A stretch of 21,990 nucleotides of DNA, taken from contig JBBBWG010026790.1 of assembly GCA_037176905.1 (NCBI GenBank), positions 41,826-63,815 on the forward strand, given 5' to 3'. Position numbers and translations under genes: made by a program. Below are positions 1 to 11,100 of this stretch, piece by piece. The notes below the pieces were generated by a model. The model ran no database searches. It was not told where the DNA came from and was given only the letters and a program-made list of their open reading frames with translations. This DNA is from Azolla pinnata. Lineage: Eukaryota; Streptophyta; Polypodiopsida; Salviniales; Salviniaceae. Each line of letters begins with the position of its first letter. Positions within the stretch are counted from its first letter, which is position 1.

Positions 1-2
1 GA

Positions 3-98
3 AACATTCGAGCAAAGCGTCGGGTGCCTAAACGATCGTTGAATGGGAATTACGTGACGATCGATGGGTGCGACAAGATCATCCCGATTGATTCGTAA
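3..98 (+). CDS. Possible 3' end of an upstream gene (partial)
   Basis: An open frame enters from the left edge and runs 31 codons to a TAA at 96-98. The visible peptide is hydrophilic and basic at first (RAKRRVPKRSLNG) and then reads NYVTIDGCDKIIPIDS. Its composition looks more protein-like than the AT-rich sequence that follows, which is the only support. I do not recognise a family. A chance open frame of this length is quite possible, and the start and most of the gene would lie outside the window. Confidence 0.25.
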   Translation, partial: NIRAKRRVPKRSLNGNYVTIDGCDKIIPIDS

Positions 99-1326
99 TT
101 TGTTCGTCCTCGAAATCTGGAGTTTGAGAGACCTATCGATGGCCCCAATGGTTGGGCCCAGAGGCTCCACATATTTGTTTCTTGAGGAACACGATCTCTA
201 TACAAAAGCTTCAACCATACGTTCTTACTCGTTGCAGATTCATTCGAGCGAGCAACTGGACCTTGATCACGTGAAATGCAATGCGAGATTTGGTTGCCAA
301 GAAACCAAAAAAAAAAAACCTCTCAATAGTTTTTGTTGTTTCTACCATTAGTAACATGGGAGGAATCACACGATGAAAAGTGTGAGAAATGAGATCTAGT
401 TTTGTTTCAGATGTCTCGAAGCATTACGGGTATCAGACCTTGAAGGAGGGAAATCTGATGTTTTGGAATTGATGTTCATCGGTGTTTTCTAAAGTTTTCT
501 TTGTGACTACCGGAAGAATACAATTAGTTTAAAAAAAAAAGCTTGGTTGTTTTCGTGAGCCATTAAGAAAACTCAAGCTCGAGTCGTTTTGCATCGATTA
601 AGACATAAACCAATTCATAACCCTTACATAACCTTGTAAGAAGTTTTACATTTTTTTAATAAATAAAAAAACACTTACGCCGAGCTGGTAGAGAAGCCCA
701 AACTAAGCCGAGCAAGATCGAAACCAATTAACAGATCTTTAGCTTGAGCCAAGTCAAGCCAAGCCAAGCCACCAATTCGCTAAGCAGCTTAAACTCAGTA
801 AAATGGCTCAGATTGGGCTCGGGCTGAGCTATTGCCGATACCTAATTTGATATGCAGTCTATAATCTCTTCTGTAAAGCTTTTACAGCGATCAATTTGCG
901 GAGTGTCATTTGTAGATTTCTCGAGAGATTAGAGCTTGATCCTTCTATCAATTATCAATGGATTTATTTAAGTGTCACTAATTAACTCTAAATTACTGAT
1001 TTCTAGGACTCCCTAGTAAGAGTTGAGTTTGTGCTAAACAAAACTTCAAAAAAATTTCCATCTCTCAATTGCTGGATCTCAAGAGTTTTTTTTTTCCAAA
1101 AAATATATTCTTTTGCAGATTTATGTGAAAACTTTCTCCTTAATCCCTTCAATTTGTGGTCTTCTTCTTCTTCTTCTTCTTCTTCAGAATTCAGAATTCG
1201 GAATTCTGATTCTTCCCTTCAAAATTGCCGTCGTTTTTGTTTTTTTACAGATGACATTTTTGTACCAACATTGTCCTCGAAATAAGGTGCCCTTTTTGGT
1301 TCAGAAATTTCGGTTTTTAACGTTTG
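99..1326. other. Intergenic, no gene recognised
   Basis: No credible coding exon is seen on either strand. The stretch is AT-rich with several A-runs. Around 690-830 it holds a degenerate run of GAGCC/AAGCC words (clearest at 745-770), a low-complexity pattern common in plant intergenic DNA. A CTT microsatellite and three closely spaced GAATTC words lie at 1161-1206. The right-hand part is presumably LIG6 promoter or 5' UTR, but no start site can be fixed. Confidence 0.6.
1161..1186 (+). repeat. (CTT)n microsatellite
   Basis: About eight uninterrupted CTT units. CT/CTT-rich tracts near transcription starts are common in plant 5' leaders, so this may mark the LIG6 promoter or 5' UTR about 0.9 kb before the ATG. 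A comparable tract sits near the start of the - strand gene. Confidence 0.9.
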
Positions 1327-2080
1327 GTTTTTGAAAGGTTAGGGTTTTTGGTGTTTGATTCTGGAAGGTTAGGGTTTTTCGTGTTGATTTTGTTCTTGGA
1401 GGAACTCGCTGTGCTCTGAGCAGAGGGCAAAGAAAAGAAAGAGATCAGGTTATACGGATTGAGCCCAAGGTCTGGTTTTTGGAAGGTTAGGGTTTTTTGA
1501 TGCTGGATTCTGGAAGGTTAGGGTTTCTCATGTTGATTTTGTTCTTGGAGAAACTCACTATGCTCTGAGCAGAGGGCAAAAAAAAGAAAGGGATCAGGTT
1601 ATACGGATTGAGCCCAAGGTCTGGTTTTTGGAAGGTTAGGGTTTTTTGATGTTGGATTCTGGAAGGTTAGGGTTTCTCATGTTGATTTGTTCTTGGAGGA
1701 ACTAGCTGTGCTCTGAGCAGAGGGCAAACAAAGAAAGGGATCAGGTTATACGGATTGAGCCCAAGGTCTGGTTTTTGGAAGGTTAGGGTTTTTTGATGCT
1801 GGATTCTGGAAGGTTAGGGTTTCTCATGTTGATTTGTTCTTGGAGGAGCTCCCTATGCTCTGAGCAGAGGGCAAAACCAGGTTTGGTTTTTTGGAAGGTT
1901 TAGGGTTTTTGATGTTTTGATTCTGGAATGTTAGGGTTCTTGATGTTTGATTCTGGAAGGTTAGGGTTTCTCAGGTTGCTTTGTTCTCGGAGGAACTCGT
2001 TACTCCTTGCTCTGCTCTGTGCAGAGAGCCAAAAAAGGAAGGGATTAGGTCAATCTGGATGAGCCCAATTAGGGTTCCTT
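1327..2080 (+). repeat. Telobox-rich minisatellite upstream of LIG6
   Basis: Direct repeats of a unit of about 150 bp. The landmark word GAGCCCAAGG recurs at 1461, 1610 and 1757 (spacings 149 and 147 bp), and a diverged copy (GAGCCCAATT) sits at 2061. Each unit holds two GGTTAGGGTTT words, then a GTTCTTGGAGGAACTC-like word, a TGCTCTGAGCAGAGGGCAAA word and GGATCAGGTTATACGGATTG. I count twelve TTAGGGTT words, ten of them extended to TTAGGGTTT, the reverse complement of the plant telobox AAACCCTAA. The array ends about 20 bp before the LIG6 start codon, so it is promoter, 5' UTR or both. The last unit or two are shorter and more diverged. Confidence 0.9.
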
Positions 2081-2103
2081 TTGAGATCAGCACACAAGCA
2101 TGA
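2059..2103 (+). other. Upstream ORF (14 codons) overlapping the LIG6 start
   Basis: ATG at 2059-2061 opens a 14-codon frame ([14 protein letters not shown]) whose TGA at 2101-2103 overlaps the LIG6 ATG at 2100-2102 as ATGA. If transcription starts upstream of 2059, ribosomes would finish this uORF exactly at the main start, which could limit LIG6 translation or allow reinitiation. The peptide is not recognised. Function is inference. Confidence 0.4.
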
Positions 2104-5100
2104 TCCAGGACCCAGAAGCAAGAACAGAGGGAGGAGAAGGAAGAAGAGCTATCAGCAGCTCAGAGCTATTCAAATTAGCTATTCAGCAGGTAACTAAGGT
2201 TCCAACATCCATCCCATCGTCATCGACTTCATCCTTCATTCCATCTTCATCAGCATCGATATCGATTCCATCTTCATCAGCGATTCCGTCATCATCGACA
2301 TCAACTTTGATTCCCTCATCGCCACTATCGGCATCGATTCCATCCTCCATTCCATCTTCATCAACATCAATATCAAGTGCATCTTCATCAACGATTCCGT
2401 CATCATCGACATCAACTTTGATTCCCTCATCACCGCTATTGGCATCGATTCCATTTTCATCGGCATCAACCTTTACATCAACACCAACATCGGCGTCGAC
2501 CTCATTCAAGACACCCTGTGCTCATCTTTCCCTGACCGACTTCCCCTCTTCGAATTTCCCTTCCTTCAAGCGAGTCCCAGGTACTCGTTTCATCGTCGAT
2601 GGTTTTCGTCATGCTGGGCCTTGGTCTGTGGCCTATTTCCTGTCCCATTTCCATGCTGACCACTACTCCGGCATTACTCCAACATGGAACAAAGGCATCA
2701 TTTTTTGCTCCCAAATCACAGCTCGGCTCCTTCTCGAATATATGAGGATTCCATCTCCATTTGTTTGCCCCTTGGCAATGGGAGAGACAGTGTGTATAGA
2801 TTCATGCCTGGTTACTCTTGTAGAGGCCAATCATTGCCCTGGTGCAGTACAAATGCTTTTCCAAGTTCCCAATATAGAAAGGTGTTTATATACACCGTAC
2901 GGCAATACAGATGATGTGATGAAGTGCGCAGACCCTGTGGCAAGTCAGAATGGGGACATGGCAAGTCATAACAGTAATCATTCATATGCAAGATTTGTCC
3001 ATACAGGAGACATGCGCTACTCTACCCACATGGATGCTGATTCAAACTTGTGCGATTTCATTGGTGCTGATGCGGTTTTCTTAGATACGACGTATTGCAA
3101 TCCCAAGTTTACTTTTCCTACACAAACTGAGTCGATTGATTATATTACAACGACGATCTACACGTTGATGAAAGATGCCTCTGGACAAATTGAATCTTCC
3201 AATTCTGCTGATCAAGGATCTGAGCTTGCTGTGAAGGTGGAAGGATTACGTGAAGGATTAGTATTAGATCCATGTGCAAGTCCTCAAATGAGTAATGTGG
3301 AAGTATTTCAGCTAGATTCTCAAGTTGATAATATGATAGAAGGGGAAGCATCGGTAGATGTTGAGGGTCACCATTGCAAAGACGAGGTGGAAGATGAAGG
3401 TTATGTTGGAACAGAGGAATTGTATTCTGGAAATTCAATCTCAGCTATAGATCTAAGACAAAATTTCAGAGACCGGACCTTGTTTCTGATATCTACATAT
3501 ATTGTGGGCAAAGAAAAAATACTTCTTTCGGTTGCAAAGCAATGTAATTGCAAGATATATGTCGACAAGAAGAAATTTTCCATTTTGAATTGTTTGGAGC
3601 TTGAGGACCTTGAAGTATTCGATACGAATCCCTCATCTACCAATGTGCACGTTGTTCCTTGGAACTTTTTGGGCGAGATTTGGCCATTTTTCCGGCCTAA
3701 TTTCAGAAACATGGAAAATATCCTGAAAAGTCTGAATTGTCATCGTGTTGTTGGCTTTGTCCCCACTGGATGGACATATGAAACAAGGAAAAAGGGGTTC
3801 TCTGTTAGAAGGAAAGGGCCACTTGAAATTCATCTTGTTCCTTACAGTGAGCACTCAAATTATGATGAATTGCGTAGGTATGTAGCCTTTCTAAGGCCAA
3901 GAGAGATCATACCAACAGTGGGGCTTGAAAGTGGAGGTATGGATGGCAAAGGTGTTGCAGCAATGAGAAAACATTTCAGAAATCTTGTTGATGAGACAGC
4001 TAACAAAAGGAGGTTTCTTAAGCGTTTCTGCAGAAAACCCAATGAGAGATGTGAAGATATTCAAGTGGATGACGCAAAAACATTGGAAACTTCAGCCAAA
4101 GCAATTTTTACTGGGCCTAATGATGTTTCTGCAGACATAGATCCTCTTATACAGAGAGGAACAAAACGGAAACATAGCAATTCACATCTTGCTGAACCCC
4201 TAAAGACTGTTTTTGGGAGGAAAGCAAAAAAGCGAGTAAGTGATGCTTATGAGATAACAGATTCAGTTCTCAACACTGTTAGAAACGAGAACATGACTGC
4301 GTGCAACACCAAGAGATCGCTTAGCTCATCACATAATGAGCTTGGCAACAGAGAAGCATATTGTGGGAAAGTTTCAGGATTCATGAATGAGAAAGAGCAA
4401 CTTAGGTCCATTCTACCTACCGAGGTTTGTGATGAAGAACTATGTGACTTGTTATCGAGAGCAAATAGGGATTTGAATCTTGCAGTGATGTTGTACTTTG
4501 AAGGCCCAGGAAAAGTCGATGCCAAACACAAAGGAATTCATAAAGAAACCTCTTTTTTATTATCCGTAACTGCTTCTAGTACCCAACAAAATCCATCCAG
4601 AGACTCCCTTACAGACACCAAACAGGTTAAAAAATCAGAATTAGTTGGCACTCGCAAGAGAGCCCTGAAGTCACCTGTATCAATGCAAAACAAGAAGGAT
4701 ACCAGATCACAGTCTTCCATTCTAAACTTTTTTAAGAAGAATGATAGAAATACATGTACTCCTGATTCTAAAACAGGTGATAATACTACTGAGTTTGGAA
4801 AACCAGCTGGGAAAACGATGGAAGCATTGGATTCATATTGTAAAGAGGATAGCTTAATTGCTCCAGAAACAAAGGAAGATGTAGCACATGGAAGTTCGTT
4901 CCTAGATATGCCAACAAACAAGGAGTCACACAGAATTGGGAAAAACAATACTGAGGAGAATAAAAAGGAAGTGAAAATGTTTTCTGTGGCGATTCCCATT
5001 TCAGAGTATAAACCAATTGAACATGGTGAGATTCTTTCTTTCCGTGTCAGCATTCTTTGCCATTGTTCCGTAACATACTACAATATTCGGCATCCATTGC

Positions 5101-8100
5101 ATTTGTTGGTTATCCAAAATTTGCAGAAACCATGAGTTACCCCACTGAGATAGAAGATTCATGACTTAAGTTGTGCATGCAGCATGCTGGAAGAAAGGAG
5201 AGCCAGCTCCGTATATTCATTTGGCCCGGACATTTGAACTTGTTGAGCTAGAAAGCGGTCGCTTAAAGACTTCTGATATATTATGCAACATGTTTCGCAG
5301 GTGTGTTATGTCCATTCCTACGTTGAATATTGGGGTTTTGAGTTTAGCGCACATTCAATTTATTATAAATCTACTTAATGGAAGAAACCTCAGATAGGTG
5401 TTATTGAATGGGCAAATGAATGTGCACCTGTGAATAGTTTACATCTATAAAAATATCTCTTTTATGCAGAGAGATGACCGTATCATAGCCAGAGAAAATA
5501 GCCACAGATTTTTGAACACTAAATAGCCAGAGAAAATCATAGAGATCAGAGTTCATGGATAGTTTGACATGATTATGTATGAACTTCATTGAGACCAAGT
5601 TCATGATAGTTAACTCAGCCTAAGTGAATAGATTGGATATCAAATGACTTTGGACCGCAGTAGAAAATGAACATTTTTGCTCCAAATACACCAGCATGTG
5701 TCTTTGTCGCTTCAGGGGATGATTGGGCAAAACCATTGAGTAAACTTTGGTGACCACCTCGACTCTGTGCTAGGAATTAAACATTCTCCTATTGCTGCCT
5801 ATTGTGATGGGCGATTGACACAGGCATATGAGAAATATGCCATTTCCACAACATGGGTAGGGAACTAATCTGAAATTTATCTCCCAAGGTTGATACAGAT
5901 GTTACAAAATGGCTAAAACGTAATTTACCTCCCAAGCGTTCTCCTTGGTGAGGAATTAACAGTTAGAGGCTACTGGACTGGTTCTACATTCAAGAAAGAA
6001 CAGAGCCAGACACGTACTTTTAATGGCTAGCATTGGTGAGACAATTCCGTAGTGCGGTGCCAGTAGCAAGGCAAAAAAGGGATGATAAACCCAAGTTGAT
6101 TAGAACTCAGTGCTGAATACTAAAGCGGAGGCGTCTCATCACTGTGGAATTGGTGGGCTATCCATGGTCATTATGAGAGACTTCTATCTAGGCAGAAGGG
6201 TATCAAAACCCAAGCTGACTGGAGATGTGTGTATGGTAAAGGCAAGGAGGTGCTGCATCAAGGTGGAGAATGGCACATTAGAGTTGACACTCCTAGGAGG
6301 TTTTGACATCTCCTTTTGGAAGTCTGTGGAGACGCATAGGCAGTTTAGCTAGTAAGCAATCTGGGTGGAATATCTCAGAAACCAAGTCCTTAGTACCTGG
6401 TCCAATGAGGAATGGTCACTATGCACCTCTGCAGGAATGGGGAGACTCCAGAGGATACTACCTTAAGAAGTTATAGGAATCCACAAGTGTCTGTCATACG
6501 ATTTGGAGGGTTCTAGGGCTGTTGTATGCCCTCTCGTGAGGTGAGCAACCTCTTGAAGCCTGAGTTCAGCTTGCATGAAGCTCAACAATAGCTCGTAAAA
6601 CAACGAACAAAAGCAAATTAGTAAAAAAAAAAGGATTTCGTTACTTCCTACTGGTTTCATGGACCTTCGCATATTGGATCACCCATTTTTTTGTTCTTGT
6701 ATTAGCACAAACAGTACTTCTCTTTATCAGTCTCACACAAGATTTTGCTTATTTGGTGTTGGTGATTCCTACTAGTTCCGTGGGCCTTTACATATTGGAT
6801 CACCCATATTTTCATTCGTTCATTAAGATAAACATTTGTCAGGATTAAATGGTATTACAAGCTCCCCTTGATTCTCAATGTTTACACTTGGTATGCTCAT
6901 TTATCACTAACTTATTTTCATCACAGTTTGCTCGCGTTGTCACCTGAAGCAGTGCTATCAGCAACATATCTTACGACGAATCGTATTGCACCTGATTATG
7001 AGAATGTGGTATGAAAATGTTGTTCAACTTATGCCATATTTCTACTCATTCATGTCAAAATGAATGCCTTACTGCCTGTGACAAAGTGACAACAATTTCA
7101 TGTCAAAAGTAACTGATTGTATGGAGGTCCAGGATTTAAATGTTGGTGGGAGCATGGTATCTGCAGCAATAACTGATGTTACTGGTACACAAAGGACAAA
7201 GATTAAAGAAATGTACAATACTATGGGGGATCTTGGTACTTACGATAACCTGTGCGCTCTCAATGTGTATCTCTTGTGGAAATTTCGACTGTGATTAAAA
7301 GGTCGTTGGTCTGTCAGGTGATGTTGCACAGACATGTCGCCAGACCCAATCTTTACTTGTTGCACCACAGATTCTTACCATTAAACAAGTTTACTCAACA
7401 CTCTTAAGGATAAGGTTATTATATTATTAGTTCTTGGACATTGGGACTTGAAGCGATTTCTTAGAAATTCTCATTTTTAATAAGTTCATGCAGAGATTTG
7501 TTAGAAATTCTCATTTTTAGTAAGTTCATGCAGATTAAGGATCCAGAAGCTGGATTGACTTATGCTATTATACCTTTAATTCCAGTAAGGAGGTTGGAAA
7601 TGGGAGCAGTTCACGAAGAAAGAGCTTGATTGTCAGCCTTTTGCGGGCTTGCCGAGAAAAGGAAATGAAATATATAGTCCGAACTTTGGTATGATTGCTA
7701 GTCTTTTTATTCTATTGATTCTCATTTGGAAGAGGAGCATTTTCTAATACACGTTTCATTATCATGACATGTTGTGTTAAAAATAGTGCATACAAAAAAA
7801 TCGTAAGGGATACTGTACCATGTATCATACACCTAAAACAGAAAGAGAAATGTATGTGATTCAATAGTTCAAAAATGTGTGAATATTGCCAGTTAACTTA
7901 TCTACTGCACGACTATTTCTGGGATCTAAAACATTTGTTGATGAGATTCTCTGGGATGTGGACAGGATTTTTCTAACAGTAGTTTATAGCAAATTTCTAG
8001 ATATCATTGTCTTGAAGAGAGAGAATCCTTGATTGAAAGGCATTTCAAGGTTGTACTGTTCAAATTTGATACGACAGCCATTTTAGAAATGTCAAAATTC

Positions 8101-11100
8101 CTTTGGTCGATGTTTTTCCTTGTTTTCGGTGATCCAACCAAGAGTGTCCTTTTCTTAAGTTGTTCCCCTCTCTTATCTCACTCTCATAATAAAGAGACCC
8201 ACAGAAATCTGATGAGATTATTCTTGTCACAGTGACCATATGTCATTGTTCAACTTCATCCAGAAAGCAAATGGGTTAGACACATGGTTGCATATGAATA
8301 ATTTAGATTGTATGTACTATATGACGACTTGCATCAAATTAAAAGTGTAAAGATATGTAATCCTTCATGATGACACTTTGTTTGGATGTGATCATAATTT
8401 CAGGTCCAAAATATGAGGATAGGTGCAATGATGAGGAGCGTTCTGCCAGCTCTTGCACAAGCAGTTGTTTTGAACAGTTGTTTACCAGATGGGAAATTTG
8501 ACCAATTGAAAGAGGAATTGCAAGTAAGATATAGTGATAATGTACCGTTCCATTTTTATTTCAAACTGCGCTTGAAATCAGAATATGAAATTTTATGCTT
8601 TATTTATTTTGTAACAATTTTTCTACATGTGTAGAGGAAGAATATTTGGAACTCTAATGATCTTCTCTCTTCTGCAACAGATTGCATCCACTAGTATTCT
8701 CGATGCGTACAACATGATGCCAAACTTGGTTAGCATACAAATTTCCTTGTTTTGTTCTGTTACAGTATATATTAAGTGGCCAGAAATAATCTATATAATT
8801 GATACCAATCTATGGAGGATCATTCCTCAAAATATTGTAAAATGCCTAAAGGGGAGAAAGATGGAAAGAAGAGAAACTGGTAAGTAGAATTTATGACACT
8901 TATTCAAACCAGGGGTGCACAAGACATGCAATTTGGGGTAAGGCAGTGAACAAGGGATTTGGAAACATGGAGGCATGTTGGCCAGGCATTTCTTCCGTAC
9001 TTATCATGCCCAATTCTTTACATCTTTGGTTCCGAAAATGGGAAGAATCTTTATATGCACTTGCATCTGTTACAGATTCATTCCCTCCCTCAAGATGATT
9101 GGTTGGGCACAGCACATTGGTGGCCTGATTTGGTAGCTAAGCCACACCTCTGTCCTTTGAGGACTAGGGGCTGTGGGAGTGACTTGTAGTGTTAGTTTGC
9201 GATAGACTGATCCAATACACATTGCAGTTGTTAAGTATGTATGCATCTTAACCGAGTGAATAGAGGAAAATGTAACAACATAAAGGAGCACATTGTCAGT
9301 TGGAGTACATTTGATAATTATAGTGGCACTTCAATTGCCGAGCCATGCGGAAATGGCTTGGATTGCACTCCATAACAGGGATCTCCATTGCTTGAGATAA
9401 ACCCAACAATAGATGTCATCCGTGTACCATGGCTCCTTGGAGAGTGAGATCTTGTGGAGAAGTAGGGTATCCTCAATAATGTTGCAATAAGGTGCACCCT
9501 CAGGAGCTTACGACAATGTATGGATGCATCTGAAGTTGTGAGCGGAAGAAATTAAAATTAGGCAAGGTTATCTCTTAATGAAATTCGACTCCCCTTTATA
9601 CATGAAGACTAGTCTGAAATAAAGAAACTGGTAGGTACATTTCAAACGCTCCTTCCATTACTTAATTGCTGTTAGTTACCCTAAATTTTAGGAGCTAAAT
9701 CCCTGAATTTCGAGACCTAAATTCCTTAAGCTGAGTCATTTCTTCAATAATCCCTCTCAATCTGGTGAGTAGGTCTATCACAGCTTGGATACCACCAAAT
9801 GAAGTGTGAGTATCTTTACTACCTAGTTTTTGGCTTGCATATGCGGTATGGAGATCAGTCCACCATCAAATTTCTCTTTAATAGAGTGAGTTCGCTATAC
9901 AGGTTTATGAATTATATTGATTGCTAATTTGTTGTTGTAATAAAGTCTCGTTGCGACTTATCACCTGAGCTTAAGATACTCCAAGAAGACTTTTATCCAC
10001 AGTAGTTTATAGACGCCTAGTGTCATTGCTTGAGACTAAGCTTTGGTACTTGATCATGCAATGACTGCCAGTTTTTTGCTTCCGCATGTGATTAGGATTC
10101 CCTCCAATCAATGTAGAATACTCGAAGATAGGCCTCCTATCTATGGCACAACCTGCATACTCAGTATCCGGAAATGCTTCTATAACAAGTATTTGAAAGA
10201 GGATTCCATCGCTAAGATTTTTTTTAAAGATATCATAGTATCTTATCTACAGCCTGAATTAACTGACCACACTAACCAGAAATGCTATGTCAGGCCTTGT
10301 GTGGGACAAGTATGGAAGTTTACCTAGTAATTTTTTATATTCTTTGTCTACTGCACTATCTGTTTTTGCTGCTCCAAGTTTGTGATTGTCTGGTTTTCTG
10401 TTTGTATCCCATAGATATCACAGACTTCGAAAATCTTCTAAACCAGGTCATCTGGGATTGTTTGAGCCCATCCAATGATCTCTTTAATTGACACACAATA
10501 TTCTATAGTGATTCTCCAATTCTATCCTGGATGGATATCCATGTAAACTTCTCCTTTGATCTCTTAATATGAAGATGCATTTGTCACATATATTGTTGTT
10601 GATCCAATCATGTAGTGAGCCACAGCCATTATTACTGTAATTGTGTTCATCTTTCAATCTGGGGCCAAAGCTTCTGAATAGTCTCACTCCTTGTATCCCC
10701 TTTCTACTAGTCTAGCATTATACTTTCTGCAGATCCATTCCATTTTATTTGTATTTCGTTGCAATACTAAATATCATGGTTCATGCTTTTCATGATTTAA
10801 TATTTACTTTGTTTACGCAGAACACACTCGTATCCAATTTGTTGAAGGATGGAATAAAGACAGTTGTGAACAATGTTACAGCTTATCCAGGCATTCCAAT
10901 GAAACCCATGTTGGCAAAGTATGTAATGGCTACTTTTTTATGTTACCGTTTGTTTAAAATATTTTTGATATTTGTGATATTCAAAGGAAATATTTTATAC
11001 TAAAGTGAAGAGATCATAGCTGGTAGTACTGAAGGTATTTGTATCTACTGGACGATATTAGCATATATGGTCCTTATGCATGAAAAAAAGATGTAATTAA

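Noticed and set aside
1187-1206. Three GAATTC words at 7-bp spacing as a heat-shock element
   Set aside because: Heat-shock elements need GAAnnTTC spacing; here GAA and TTC are adjacent, so the cluster is probably incidental.
2183-2509. Long acidic (Asp/Glu-rich) reading frame on the - strand
   Set aside because: It is the antisense of the TCATC-type repeats that encode Ser/Pro in LIG6 exon 1; codon composition follows the repeat, not selection.
4538-5053. 171-codon - strand frame
   Set aside because: Fully antisense to the LIG6 linker coding sequence, no recognisable motif.
5173-5397. Short + strand ORF as a separate gene
   Set aside because: It is LIG6 exon 2 (5183-5300) read with flanking intron; the protein aligns only between the splice sites.
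5700-6560. Transposon protein in LIG6 intron 2
   Set aside because: Both strands were read for reverse transcriptase, integrase and transposase motifs; nothing convincing, unlike intron 8.
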